A DNA stretch of 64,000 nt from JAWMQL01 sp033283165 (lineage in GTDB: Bacteria; Pseudomonadota; Gammaproteobacteria; Pseudomonadales; Halieaceae), in the NCBI GenBank assembly GCA_033283165.1, contig JAWMQL010000005.1, positions 248,001-312,000 of the forward strand, given 5' to 3'. The notes beneath the pieces are model-generated. The model made no database searches. It saw nothing but the letters and a program-made list of their open reading frames with translations, and was not told the DNA's origin. The position numbers were made by a program, and so were the translations under genes. Numbering within the stretch: the first letter of the stretch is position 1; each line of letters begins with the position of its first letter. This document shows positions 1-8,613 of this stretch, in pieces.

Positions 1-195
1 GGAAATCTGCGTTGGGGTACCGCCAAACACCGCGGCAAAAAAACCAACAATGACAGCGCCGTAAAGTCCGGCGGCCGGACCCGCGCCAGAGGAGATGCCA
101 AATGCCAGTGCGAGCGGCAGGGCGACGATGGCGGCGGTGATGCCACCAAAGAGGTCGCCCCATGGATTGCGGGTGAAACTGCTTAATGAGTACAA
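1..195 (-). CDS. SulP-family inorganic anion transporter, N-terminal part only
   Basis: The gene runs off the left edge of the window, so only about 65 N-terminal residues are visible. They read NPWGDLFGGITAAIVALPLA followed by a glycine/alanine-rich membrane stretch ending FGGTPTQIS, the characteristic start of SulP (sulfate/bicarbonate-type) permeases, which sit in the inner membrane. An in-frame stop lies at 211-213, and the only usual start codon between it and the conserved region is TTG at 195. The start is therefore either this TTG or a rarer codon. Substrate cannot be judged from this fragment. The gene is divergent from the HxlR regulator at 415, with 219 bp of shared upstream DNA in which I see no other gene. 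Confidence 0.85.
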   Translation of the reverse strand, partial: MYSLSSFTRNPWGDLFGGITAAIVALPLALAFGISSGAGPAAGLYGAVIVGFFAAVFGGTPTQIS

Positions 196-414
196 AAGTT
201 TTGTTCGACCTTAGACTTCAGTTGAGGCTGAAGACTGGAATAGACCTTCACACAAGGCACCTAATTTATGCGCTTCAGGCCACGGGTACAAGGCCAGAAT
301 TCACAGCCGGCCAGGGTGGTCTCTCCAGTTGCGCCCTTCGCGAGTTGTATTCTCTTCCAGCGGGTGTAACCTGATATAGTTCAAAGATCGTTGTAAGGGA
401 CCACAGCATCAGCA

Positions 415-1113
415 GTGACAAAAGTATTTGATTACGGCGAGTTCTGCCCCATCTCCCTGGCCACCTCGATTCTCTGCGAGCGCTGGACGCTGCAGATCGT
501 CAGGGAAATGATCCTCGGCGCCACCCGGTTTTCAGAGTTTCAACGGCACATCCCCCGGATCTCACCCAGTTTGTTGAAGACCCGATTGCGCTTCCTGGAG
601 GAGCAGGGAATTATCCTGCGCAAGCAAACGGCCGGACAGCGCGGCTGTACTTACCACCTTACCGCCAAGGGCAAGGCGCTTGAGCCGGTGTTATCCGAGC
701 TGGGCAAGTGGGGAATGTACTGGGTCCACGAAGGCATTACGGACGAGGAGCTCAATGCCACCACGCTCATGCGGGATTTCACCGCCGCGCTGGATCTGCA
801 GCGCTTGCCTGCAGGCCAGTCCCTGATTCAGTTCAACTTCAGTGACCTGCAGGATTTCCCCCGGCAATTTATCCGCGTGCACGGTGATCAGGCGGAACTG
901 TGTGAGGTTGAGACCGGCCACGAGGTGGACATCTTCATCACCGGCACGCTGAAAACCCTGACCCGGATCTGGTACGGCGACCTTGGGCTGGATGCGGCGC
1001 GGGAGAGCGGCGAGTTGAAGGTCGTCGGGCAACCAGCCTATACGCGCAGCCTGTCCAACTGGCTGCGTATCAGTAACTACTCGCAGTACAACCGGAAATT
1101 CATCGGGCAGTAA
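415..1113 (+). CDS. HxlR-family winged-helix transcriptional regulator with C-terminal extension
   Basis: The protein has 232 residues. Residues 8-105 carry the HxlR signature: CPISLATSILCERWTLQIV, then a recognition region around SPSLLKTRLRFLEEQGII and a wing ending near LTAKGKALEPVL. HxlR proteins are dimeric DNA-binding regulators that often sense electrophiles or aromatic compounds. About 120 further residues follow the DNA-binding part. They resemble the SCP2-like ligand domain found on some members, which is my inference. The GTG start at 415 is chosen because it begins just before the conserved CPISLA block. A purine-rich stretch (AAGGGA) lies rather far upstream. The target genes are not evident, but the divergent SulP gene is the nearest candidate. 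Confidence 0.85.
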   Translation: MTKVFDYGEFCPISLATSILCERWTLQIVREMILGATRFSEFQRHIPRISPSLLKTRLRFLEEQGIILRKQTAGQRGCTYHLTAKGKALEPVLSELGKWGMYWVHEGITDEELNATTLMRDFTAALDLQRLPAGQSLIQFNFSDLQDFPRQFIRVHGDQAELCEVETGHEVDIFITGTLKTLTRIWYGDLGLDAARESGELKVVGQPAYTRSLSNWLRISNYSQYNRKFIGQ

Positions 1114-1131
1114 CGCGCTCGCGGACGTCTC

Positions 1132-1887
1132 TCAGCCAAAAACCTTGGTATCCGGCTGGCGTCGCAGGGCACTGAAATAGCTGAATTCCCAGGGTCGCAC
1201 GGCCACCATGATACTGGTGCCGAAGCGTTCAGACAGTGGCAGGCCGGCATCTTCCTCGTGCAATTCGTGAAACTCGCTGATCAGGCGCTCCATCTTTTTC
1301 ATCAGGCTGGCGTTGGATCCCCGGGACAGCATGCCGTTGCGGAACAACAGTTGCTCGCCGGCGCCATTAAATGAGGAATGCATGAAGTCCTGCAGGACCT
1401 CACGACCGAAAAAGTCCTGTATGGGTCCGCCGGGTATCCAGCGGAAGTCGTTGGCGACAATGACCCGGAAGCGGTTGCGGGGCAGGAGGTCGATGATCTT
1501 CAGGCGATCCAGTTTCGCCAGCAGTTGCACGCACTCGTGCTCATCCAACTCATAGTTTTCCAGTATCTCCTCATAACTCCAGCGATTGAGAACGCAGATC
1601 GCTACCAGCAACAGCCTGGGATGCTCTGCGACTTCTCGCTCCTGCTCGATCGTGAGCTGATTGATTTTCTTTCTGCCCTCGCCCATTTTCTGTACCAGGT
1701 CAGAAATTTCCATCCCCAGCAGCTGGCACAGCTGTTCCAGCCTCGTGAGGGACAACTGGGAACCCGAAAACAGGCGCTTGATACTGCTCTCCGACAGCTG
1801 CAGTTGCCTGGCCACCTGCGCGTAGGTCATCCCCTGGGCCTTGAGCTCCCGCTTGAGGGTGGTTATCAGCATCGAGGTCTGGCTCAT
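1132..1887 (-). CDS. XRE-type helix-turn-helix transcriptional regulator
   Basis: The protein has 251 residues with a Cro/CI-like HTH at about 8-65 (MTYAQVARQLQLSESSIKRL). Residues 70-251 form an extra domain with no recognised enzyme motif, as in other long XRE regulators where it may bind a ligand or a partner. The ATG at 1887 is preceded by a strong GGAGG ribosome site. A 21-bp near-palindrome lies only 14 bp upstream (1901-1921), which suggests autoregulation. The gene is divergent from the VIT/VWA surface-protein gene at 2052, so that operon is the likeliest target. Regulation is inferred from position only. Confidence 0.85.
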   Translation of the reverse strand: MSQTSMLITTLKRELKAQGMTYAQVARQLQLSESSIKRLFSGSQLSLTRLEQLCQLLGMEISDLVQKMGEGRKKINQLTIEQEREVAEHPRLLLVAICVLNRWSYEEILENYELDEHECVQLLAKLDRLKIIDLLPRNRFRVIVANDFRWIPGGPIQDFFGREVLQDFMHSSFNGAGEQLLFRNGMLSRGSNASLMKKMERLISEFHELHEEDAGLPLSERFGTSIMVAVRPWEFSYFSALRRQPDTKVFG

Positions 1888-1900
1888 CTGCGCCTCCTGA

Positions 1901-1921
1901 AAGTATTAATTTTTGATACTT
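1901..1921. promoter_or_regulatory. Inverted repeat, putative operator of the XRE regulator
   Basis: Arms AAGTATTAA (1901-1909) and TTGATACTT (1913-1921) are complementary at 8 of 9 positions with a 3-bp spacer. The repeat sits between the XRE start codon (1887) and the divergent VIT/VWA operon start (2052). It is AT-rich inside GC-rich DNA, as expected for an operator. Confidence 0.6.
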
Positions 1922-2051
1922 GATGGGTCACATTGTAGGACATTTCACTATCAAGGTGCATTCTGTGATGCCTCACGGATACAGTGGCCTGCCATCCGGG
2001 TAGCTGGCCCGGGTGACAGCAACGGCTAGCAGCTAACGCGAGGAGGCCATC

Positions 2052-4130
2052 ATGGTCAGTCAATGGAACGGTTTCAGATCCGGTGTGCTGGCGATTACCG
2101 CGGCATTTTGCTTTACCCAGGGCGCCAGCGCGGCGGGCCTGATGACCCCGGCCGGCGGGGATCTCCCGGGGCTGGAAATTCGCCAGCACCATGTCGAGGT
2201 CACCATCGAGGACGGCTATGCCGTGACCTCGGTGGAACAGCAGTTTTTCAACCCGCATGACCAGGCGCTGGAAGCGATCTATTCTTTCCCCGTGCCGGAG
2301 GGCGCGGCAGTGGGTGAGTTCACCTACTGGATCGACGGCAAGGCAGTGACCGGCGAGGTGGTGGAGAAAGCGCGGGGCCGGGAAATATATGAGCAGGAGA
2401 AAGCCCAGGGGCGCGAGGTGGCTCTCGTCGACCAGGAGGCGTATCGCAGCTTCGACAGCCGGGTGTACCCGGTGCGCGCAAGGGACAGCGTCCGGATCCG
2501 GCTGGTTTACATCCAGGCGGTGCCTGCAGACCTCGGGATCGGCCGCTACGTCTATCCGCTGGAAGAGGGCGGGGTGGACGAGGAGCGGCTGGCATTCTGG
2601 AATTTCGAGACCGCAGTCCGGGAAGCCTTCAGCTTCAGGCTGCGGCTGCGTTCGTCGTATCCGGTAGAGGAGTTCCGTCTGCCCGGACACCCGCAGGCGG
2701 TCGCGACCCGGGTGGACGAGCAGACATGGGAGGTGGCTTTCGGCAGCGAGCAGGCAGTGGATGTTGCTGACGAGTCCGCTCAGGCGGCGGTTACCGAACC
2801 CTACCTGCTGGACCGGGATGTCGTGGTCTACTGGCGACACCAGCAGGGACTGCCCGGCGCGGTCGATATGATCAGTCACAGGGCCCCGGGCAGTGATCGC
2901 GGCACCTTCATGCTGACCGTCACACCGGGCGATGATCTGGCCGGTATCCAGGGTGGGCGCGACTGGGTGTTCGTACTGGACTTTTCCGGCTCCATGAAGG
3001 GCAAATACCACAGCCTGGTAGAGGGAGTCAGGAAGGGCCTGAGCCAACTGCGCGCCGGGGACCGGTTTCGCATCGTCCTGTTCAATAACAGCGCCATGGA
3101 GCTGACCCACGGTTACACCGCGGTGAACGAACAGAGTATCAACGACTACGCCCGGCGCCTGGACGGGATCAGCCCCGAGGGCGGGACCAATCTTTTCGCG
3201 GGCCTGCAGCAGGGCTTTCGGGCGCTCGACGCCGACCGGCCCAGCGCCGTCATCCTGGTAACGGACGGCGTCGCAAATGTCGGGGTCACCGAAAAGAAGG
3301 AATTTCTTGCCCTGCTCGAACGGTACGACGTGCGCCTGTTCACCTTTGTCATGGGCAACAGCGCCAACCGGCCGCTGCTGGACAGCATGACCCGCGTTTC
3401 CAACGGCTTTGCCATGAGCATCTCCAACGGTGACGATATCGCCGGTCGGCTCATGCTGTCGGCAGAAAAACTGGGCTACGAGGCCTACCGTGATATCGAG
3501 GTCCGGGTGCGCGGCGTCAAGGTGCGAGATCTCACCCCGGCCCGGATCGGCTCGCTGTATCGCGGCCAGCAATTGACCCTGTTCGGGCATTACTGGGGTG
3601 ACGGGCCGGCCGAGCTTGAAATCAGCGGCAAGGTCGCCGGCCGGGAACTGAACTACCGCTCGAAGCTGGATTTCCCCGCCAGCAGCACCATGAATCCCGA
3701 GCTGGAGCGCTTGTGGGCCTTCGCGAGCATAGCAGACCTGCAGCGACAGATGGACTACCTCGGCCAGGACAGCGACTCAGAACAAGCCATAGCGGACCTC
3801 GCTGTGGCACACGGGCTGGTCACGCCCTACACGTCCATGATTGTGGTGCGAGACGAACTGTTCGAGCAATACGGCGTGGCACGTGATAACGCCCGGCGCG
3901 TGGCCGGGGAGCAGGCGGCGCGGCAGCAACGGGCTGCGAATCCGCTGCGCAATCATCGCCAGGATGGCAACCAGCCTGCCTTTGCGAGCCCCCGCGCCTA
4001 TCCGAACAGCGGCGGCGGAGCCGCCGGGCCGTGGCTGTTGCTCCTGTTACTGCCGCTGTTGTTGGTGGAACTGCGCGCCTTTCGCCGCGGGGCGGAAGGT
4101 ACCCGGGCACCCTTGAGTGCCCGGGAGTGA
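2052..4130 (+). CDS. VIT and VWA domain protein with GlyGly-CTERM sorting tail
   Basis: The 692-residue protein starts with a signal peptide (about 1-28, ending ASA). A VIT (vault/inter-alpha-trypsin) domain covers about 35-165. A von Willebrand A domain follows, with a MIDAS metal site: D310-x-S312-x-S314, T379 and the D405 of TDG. The tail is SGGGAAGPW at 653-661, a leucine-rich membrane helix (about 661-673) and a basic RAFRR end. That is the layout of the GlyGly-CTERM signal cleaved by rhombosortases. The next gene encodes a rhombosortase, so this is very probably its substrate, exported and anchored or released at the cell surface. The start has a GAGGAGG ribosome site. The ligand of the VWA domain is unknown. 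Confidence 0.88.
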   Translation: MVSQWNGFRSGVLAITAAFCFTQGASAAGLMTPAGGDLPGLEIRQHHVEVTIEDGYAVTSVEQQFFNPHDQALEAIYSFPVPEGAAVGEFTYWIDGKAVTGEVVEKARGREIYEQEKAQGREVALVDQEAYRSFDSRVYPVRARDSVRIRLVYIQAVPADLGIGRYVYPLEEGGVDEERLAFWNFETAVREAFSFRLRLRSSYPVEEFRLPGHPQAVATRVDEQTWEVAFGSEQAVDVADESAQAAVTEPYLLDRDVVVYWRHQQGLPGAVDMISHRAPGSDRGTFMLTVTPGDDLAGIQGGRDWVFVLDFSGSMKGKYHSLVEGVRKGLSQLRAGDRFRIVLFNNSAMELTHGYTAVNEQSINDYARRLDGISPEGGTNLFAGLQQGFRALDADRPSAVILVTDGVANVGVTEKKEFLALLERYDVRLFTFVMGNSANRPLLDSMTRVSNGFAMSISNGDDIAGRLMLSAEKLGYEAYRDIEVRVRGVKVRDLTPARIGSLYRGQQLTLFGHYWGDGPAELEISGKVAGRELNYRSKLDFPASSTMNPELERLWAFASIADLQRQMDYLGQDSDSEQAIADLAVAHGLVTPYTSMIVVRDELFEQYGVARDNARRVAGEQAARQQRAANPLRNHRQDGNQPAFASPRAYPNSGGGAAGPWLLLLLLPLLLVELRAFRRGAEGTRAPLSARE

Positions 4131-4143
4131 CAGGGCTGTCCCG

Positions 4144-4761
4144 ATGAGCCGATTTCCCCTTGCCTCCCTGCTGCTGGCCGCCCTGATGCTGCTGTTGATG
4201 GTGTTGCCGTCCGGGGTGCAGGAGCTGTTGTACTTCAACTCCCGGCACCTGCAGCAGGGAATGCCGACGGGCCTGGTAACGGGGCACTGGATTCACGCAG
4301 ATGGCGAGCACCTTTGGTGGAATCTTGGTGCCTTCCTGATCCTGGCGCCGCTGGTTGAAATGCACTCCCGGGGGCTGCTGTTCCGTGGACTGATTATGGG
4401 CACGCTCTGCGTCGATCTGTTACTGCTTGCGCCCTGGACCGAACTGCAGCGCTACTGCGGCCTGTCCGGCGTCCTGAATACGCTGTTCGGTATCGCCCTG
4501 TGCCTCTGCTGGCAGCGCACACGGTCGCCCATAGTTCCGGCCGTGGCGGTCTTTGGCGCAATAAAGATTGCGCTGGAAATCACATCAGGGCAGGCTGTCT
4601 TCACAGAGATCAGCTGGCCGCCGTTTGCCCTGGCTCACCTGGCGGGGATACTGGGCGCGCCCCTGGCAATCTGGTGGTCGTCTTTGCCCGAGGGCGAGCG
4701 GAAAAGCGCAATTACGGCTGCAGCAAGGAGCCACCATGGGGATCTGGTCACAGGCAAGTGA
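4144..4761 (+). CDS. rrtA: Rhombosortase (rhomboid-family intramembrane serine protease)
   Basis: About 205 residues and five or six membrane helices. The catalytic dyad of rhomboid proteases is visible as Ser108 in GLSG and His165 in ALAHLAG. The conserved first-loop motif GHWIHADGEHLWWN (47-60) is typical of rhombosortases rather than ordinary rhomboids. The family cleaves GlyGly-CTERM tails; in Vibrio this processing is tied to attachment of a lipid-derived group. I prefer the ATG at 4144; a GTG at 4117 would overlap the substrate gene. The reading frame overlaps the next gene by 26 bp, which indicates one transcript with the VIT/VWA gene upstream and the acyltransferase downstream. Confidence 0.88.
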   Translation: MSRFPLASLLLAALMLLLMVLPSGVQELLYFNSRHLQQGMPTGLVTGHWIHADGEHLWWNLGAFLILAPLVEMHSRGLLFRGLIMGTLCVDLLLLAPWTELQRYCGLSGVLNTLFGIALCLCWQRTRSPIVPAVAVFGAIKIALEITSGQAVFTEISWPPFALAHLAGILGAPLAIWWSSLPEGERKSAITAAARSHHGDLVTGK

Positions 4762-6046
4762 AATCGCGGCGGCAACGCCGCGGGAAAGAAACCGCTACGT
4801 GGACTTCCTGCGGGCGGTCTCGATCCTGTTCGTGATCACCGGCCACTGGCTGATTACCACCGCCGTGTGGGACGCTTCCAGTGAGACCCTGACCCCGGTT
4901 CTGGCGCTGGAAAGCGTACCGTGGACCGCCTGGCTGACCTGGGTTTTCCAGGTAATGCCGATATTTTTCATCGTTGGCGGTTATTCCAATGCTGTCTCGC
5001 TGGCGAGCGCGCAAGAAAAACAACTCGGTTACTCCCAGTGGTTGACAGGCCGTTTGCACCGGCTACTGACACCACTGATGTTGCTGGTCCTGGTCTGGGT
5101 TGCCGCATCGTTTGCGATGAACCTTGCCGGCGCTGACGAGGAGACCATTCGGTTCGTCTCGCGCACGGCACTGGTACCCACCTGGTTCCTCGCGATTTAT
5201 ACCATGATCGTTTTGCTCGCGCCGGTGACCTTCGCCCTGTGGCAACGCTGGGGCTTCTATTCGCTCGCGGCCTATATTCTGCTGGCGGCGCTGGTCGACT
5301 TCCTGTTCTTTGCACTGCATCTGGAGTTCCTGGGGTGGAGTAACTACTTCTGGGTCTGGCTCGCCATGCATCACCTGGGTTTCGCCTGGCGGGACGGGCG
5401 CACGGGCAGCCCTGCCATTCTGCTTCTGGTGGCCATGGCGGCGTTCGGGATTTTCGTGTCGCTGATCGCTTTCGGCCCCTACCCGGTGGCCATGGCCGGG
5501 TCACCGGGGGAGGAAGTCAGTAATACCCTACCCCCTAAAATCACGCTGATCACTCTCGGCCTGGCCCAGTTCGGCCTGTTACTGGCGCTGGAGAAACCGG
5601 CCCAGCGATTGCTGTCAGGACTGAGAGCCTGGACCTGCACCGTCATTATCAACACCATGATCATGACCATCTATCTCTGGCACATGACCGTCCTCCTGCT
5701 GGTGCTGGCCGGGACCTGGCTGGCGGACGGGTTCGGTCTGGGCGTAACGCCCGGAACCGCGGACTGGTGGTTGACCCGCCCGGTCTGGCTGGCCGTTCTC
5801 GCAACGCTGCTGATACCCTGCGCACTGGCCCTGTCACCCCTGGAGCGAATGGGCAGTCCGGCAGGCGCATCGGTACCCTCGGCGCTGCGACTGGTTGCCG
5901 GGGCCCTGATGGCGGGCCTGGGTATCAGTCTCGCGACCTTGCTGGGCTTTGACGGGCAGCTCGTGTCGGCCACCAACACGCTGACGCTTGCGCTGTTGCT
6001 GGTGGGAGCCTGGACCTGCGGTATTTCGCTCCGGCGTTCTGCCTAG
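4736..6046 (+). CDS. Acyltransferase 3 family membrane protein
   Basis: About 436 residues with ten or so membrane helices. The N-terminal block RNRYVDFLRAVSILFVITGHW contains the R-x-D-x-L-R and catalytic His37 typical of acyltransferase 3 proteins, followed by the FFIVGGYSN motif and a late YLWHM segment. These enzymes transfer acyl groups to sugars, lipids or surface polymers in the inner membrane. The start at 4736 has an AGGAG site and lies inside the end of the rhombosortase gene. Translational coupling to a sorting enzyme suggests that the acyl group may be used on, or together with, the sorted surface protein, but that is inference. The stop overlaps the convergent dehydrogenase gene by 4 bp. 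Confidence 0.85.
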   Translation: MGIWSQASEIAAATPRERNRYVDFLRAVSILFVITGHWLITTAVWDASSETLTPVLALESVPWTAWLTWVFQVMPIFFIVGGYSNAVSLASAQEKQLGYSQWLTGRLHRLLTPLMLLVLVWVAASFAMNLAGADEETIRFVSRTALVPTWFLAIYTMIVLLAPVTFALWQRWGFYSLAAYILLAALVDFLFFALHLEFLGWSNYFWVWLAMHHLGFAWRDGRTGSPAILLLVAMAAFGIFVSLIAFGPYPVAMAGSPGEEVSNTLPPKITLITLGLAQFGLLLALEKPAQRLLSGLRAWTCTVIINTMIMTIYLWHMTVLLLVLAGTWLADGFGLGVTPGTADWWLTRPVWLAVLATLLIPCALALSPLERMGSPAGASVPSALRLVAGALMAGLGISLATLLGFDGQLVSATNTLTLALLLVGAWTCGISLRRSA

Positions 6047-7242
6047 ACAGTACCACCGCCATTCGCGCAATCAGCCAGTCCATTTCCCAGCGCATCCGCG
6101 TCAAGCAAGGCCTGTCTGAGAAGAGCTGCGTCAACCGGCACTGTCATATTATGGATAAAAGGGAAGGCCATCGCGCCCTGCACCACGGCGTCCAGGCTGG
6201 GATCATCTGTTCTGGAGATATCGAGTTGACCAAGGTGCACGGGCAAGCCGACGGAGGCAAAAAAGCGCGCCACCCTGGCCGCTTCCTGCTGCTCTCCCTC
6301 GAGCATGAGTTGGGCCAGGGTTCCCATCGCCACCATTTCACCGTGCAGCCGGGTTCTGTGAACCTTTTCCAGTACGGTGAAACCCTGGGCAAAAGCATGT
6401 GCCGCTGCCAGCCCACCGCTTTCATATCCCAGGCCGCTCATCAGGGTATTAGCCTCGACAATGCGCTCCAGGGCACTGGACACCCGGCCTTCCCGCACCG
6501 ACTCCAGGGCGTCCTCGCCGTACTCGAACAGGGTTTTCATACAAAGCTCGGCGATGGCTGAACCCACCAGCGTTGGGCGTCCCCCAAACACCGTCACTCC
6601 CTCCGGGTTCCGCTGGCTGACACGCGCTTCATACCAGGTGGCCATCGCGTCACCCATGCCCGCTGCCAGGTAGCGTTCGCCCGCACTGGCGACAATACCG
6701 GTGTCCATCAGGACCAGCGCCGGGTTGCGGGGATAAATTTCTGCATCAAGGGTCACCCCCTGTTCCGTGTAGATCACCGAGACCGCTGCGCAGGGCGCAT
6801 CGTTCGACGCCAGTGATGGCACCACGGCACAATCCATACCGAGCCTGTGGGCAACCGCCCGGCCCGCATCGACGGCTTTACCGCCACCAATGGCTACCAG
6901 TACGTCGGGTTTCTCAGCGCTGTTTTTGCAGTCCTGCACATGGCGATCGATTTCCTCGAGCGAACACTCTCCCTTGAACCGGGCTATGGTAGAGGAAATA
7001 CCGGCCACCTCCAGGCTGCCCAGGAACCGGCCGCCCTCCGCCGCCAGGCAGCGCGGGGATAACAAAACCAGAGCATGCCGGTACCCCAGTCTGCTCAGAT
7101 AATGACCACCGTGATCAATGATGCCTTCACCCTGCACGTACCGGCCCGGCGAGCCAAATACGCTGGCAGGGACCTGGCCGCCCCGGGTAGGGGTGGCGAA
7201 GGCCTCTATGGTGGAATATTCAATTTCATCTGGCTGATTCAC
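6043..7242 (-). CDS. Iron-containing alcohol dehydrogenase of the glycerol dehydrogenase type
   Basis: A 399-residue protein with the NAD-binding GGGK at 119-122 (IGGGKAVDAGRA) and three residues placed like the GldA metal ligands: D198 (GMGDAMATWYEA), H282 (AAHAFAQGF) and H300 (LHGEMVAMG). The fold oxidises a polyol or alcohol with NAD in the cytoplasm; glycerol is the usual substrate in this subfamily but is not proven here. The GTG start at 7242 follows a GGAGGG site. Longer in-frame versions would run into the promoter of the divergent YCF48-like gene. A 21-bp palindrome in that shared region may control both genes. Confidence 0.85.
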   Translation of the reverse strand: MNQPDEIEYSTIEAFATPTRGGQVPASVFGSPGRYVQGEGIIDHGGHYLSRLGYRHALVLLSPRCLAAEGGRFLGSLEVAGISSTIARFKGECSLEEIDRHVQDCKNSAEKPDVLVAIGGGKAVDAGRAVAHRLGMDCAVVPSLASNDAPCAAVSVIYTEQGVTLDAEIYPRNPALVLMDTGIVASAGERYLAAGMGDAMATWYEARVSQRNPEGVTVFGGRPTLVGSAIAELCMKTLFEYGEDALESVREGRVSSALERIVEANTLMSGLGYESGGLAAAHAFAQGFTVLEKVHRTRLHGEMVAMGTLAQLMLEGEQQEAARVARFFASVGLPVHLGQLDISRTDDPSLDAVVQGAMAFPFIHNMTVPVDAALLRQALLDADALGNGLADCANGGGTV

Positions 7243-7360
7243 CTTCCCGCCCTCCGCTGCGTATACCAGTGAAACTATAGACCGGCCAACCCGGAGTTTC
7301 CTGATGAATTCGGCGGCACTTTCTCCTGCCAGGTATTGGGGCGCGATTTGAATTGTTGTG

Positions 7361-7381
7361 TATACTGACTTGGTCCGTATA
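7361..7381. promoter_or_regulatory. 21-bp palindrome, putative TetR-type operator
   Basis: Arms TATACTGAC (7361-7369) and GTCCGTATA (7373-7381) match as an inverted repeat at 8 of 9 positions around a TTG spacer. The length and layout are typical of TetR-family operators. It sits in the divergent promoter region between the dehydrogenase (start 7242) and the YCF48/RND pair (start 7432). No TetR gene is visible nearby in the window. Confidence 0.6.
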
Positions 7382-7431
7382 AATAACTTTTGGAATAATT
7401 GGGGCGGATAACAGAGCCAGCCGCAGTGGTG

Positions 7432-8613
7432 ATGAGCCACGGCAGGCCCTGGTCCGACAAGGCCTTGCAAACAACAAGATACCTACCACAGGTCATGGCC
7501 TGTTGCCTGTTTCTGGCCACAGCGCTGATGTCTCTGCACTCGTTCGCAGAATTTGCCGCCAGTCCGGCAGTCAAGGTCAGCGATCCCGCTGCCGGTAACC
7601 TGGTCGAAATGGCCTGGTCCGGAGACCGGCTGTTCGCCGTCGGTGAACGCGGGCTGATCGCATTCAGCGACGACGCGGGAAAAACCTGGCAGCAGGCGGA
7701 TGTACCGGTCAGCGTGACGCTGACCGCCATCACCTTTACCGAGGGCGGCGAAGGCTGGACTGTGGGTCACGGCGGCACGATCCTGCGCAGCGACGACGGC
7801 GGCCTGTCCTGGGAGCAGGTCTTCGACGGCCGGGAGGCCAACAGACAGTTCCTTGCCTGGGCAACCGCCAACAAAGAGCGGCTGGAAGCGGAAATGGCGG
7901 AACTGGAATCCCGGGACGACCCGGACGAGGTCGCGCTGGAAGAGCTCGAATATGCTCTCGAAGACGCCATTTTTGCCCTGGAGGATGCCGAGGTAGCAGT
8001 TGATACGGGACCGGCTGACCCTCTCCTGGATGTGCTGTTCATGGATGACACCACCGGTATTGCCGTGGGTGCCTACAACATGCTGTATCGAACAGAAGAT
8101 GGTGGCGATACCTGGGCCCTGTCGATAGATGGCATCGACAACAGCTATCGCTATCACCTTTACAGCCTGGCACAGGATCCCACGGGCCGGCTGCATATCA
8201 GCGGCGAGGCGGGCCTGCTCTTTTACTCCGATGACAAGGGCAGGACCTGGACCCGCACCGAGGACGTGTACGACGGCAGCCTGTTTGCCCTGCTTGCCAG
8301 TGAGGAAGTCGTGCTGGCGGTAGGCTTACGCGGCAATGTCTTTCGCTCCGTTGACGGCGGTGTCAGTTGGTCGAATGTACCCATGCAGGGTATGGGCAGC
8401 CTTTACAACGGGGCCGTAACAGACCGGGGAATCTTTCTCGTCGGTGCCGGCGGCAGGATCGCTTTCAGCAGTGACCAGGGCCAGACTTTCAGTGAGTTTA
8501 CCCACCCCAGCCGCGCAGCATTGGCGGCGATAACGACCGTGGGACCAACACTGATCCTGGCCGGCTCTTCTGGCATCCTGCTCGAGGACCTGAAGGAGTT
8601 CAGCAGTGACTGA
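7432..8613 (+). CDS. Exported YCF48/BNR-repeat beta-propeller protein
   Basis: About 393 residues with a probable signal peptide (basic start, then hydrophobic MACCLFLATALMSLHSFA). The mature part repeats short blades of the form W-S-x-D-G-x-S-W (for example SDDAGKTWQQ, RSDDGGLSWEQ, RTEDGGDTWAL, YSDDKGRTWTR, RSVDGGVSWS), the BNR/YCF48 propeller signature. An acidic alpha-helical insert (about 145-190, rich in Glu and Ala) interrupts the propeller. Such proteins are often encoded just upstream of an RND permease, as here, with an 8-bp overlap. A role as a periplasmic accessory of that transporter is inference. The exact start (7432 or a GTG at 7399) is uncertain. Confidence 0.78.
   Translation: MSHGRPWSDKALQTTRYLPQVMACCLFLATALMSLHSFAEFAASPAVKVSDPAAGNLVEMAWSGDRLFAVGERGLIAFSDDAGKTWQQADVPVSVTLTAITFTEGGEGWTVGHGGTILRSDDGGLSWEQVFDGREANRQFLAWATANKERLEAEMAELESRDDPDEVALEELEYALEDAIFALEDAEVAVDTGPADPLLDVLFMDDTTGIAVGAYNMLYRTEDGGDTWALSIDGIDNSYRYHLYSLAQDPTGRLHISGEAGLLFYSDDKGRTWTRTEDVYDGSLFALLASEEVVLAVGLRGNVFRSVDGGVSWSNVPMQGMGSLYNGAVTDRGIFLVGAGGRIAFSSDQGQTFSEFTHPSRAALAAITTVGPTLILAGSSGILLEDLKEFSSD

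Noticed and set aside
216..233. Small hairpin CTTCAG-N6-CTGAAG upstream of the SulP gene
   Set aside because: Too short and without a T-run or partner motif; could occur by chance.
186..374. Short plus-strand ORF upstream of the HxlR gene
   Set aside because: It overlaps the start of the SulP gene on the other strand, has no ribosome site and no family features; treated as non-coding.
1884..3590. 568-residue minus-strand ORF opposite the VIT/VWA gene
   Set aside because: It is a mirror of a GC-rich real gene; the plus strand shows a signal peptide, VIT, VWA and sorting tail.
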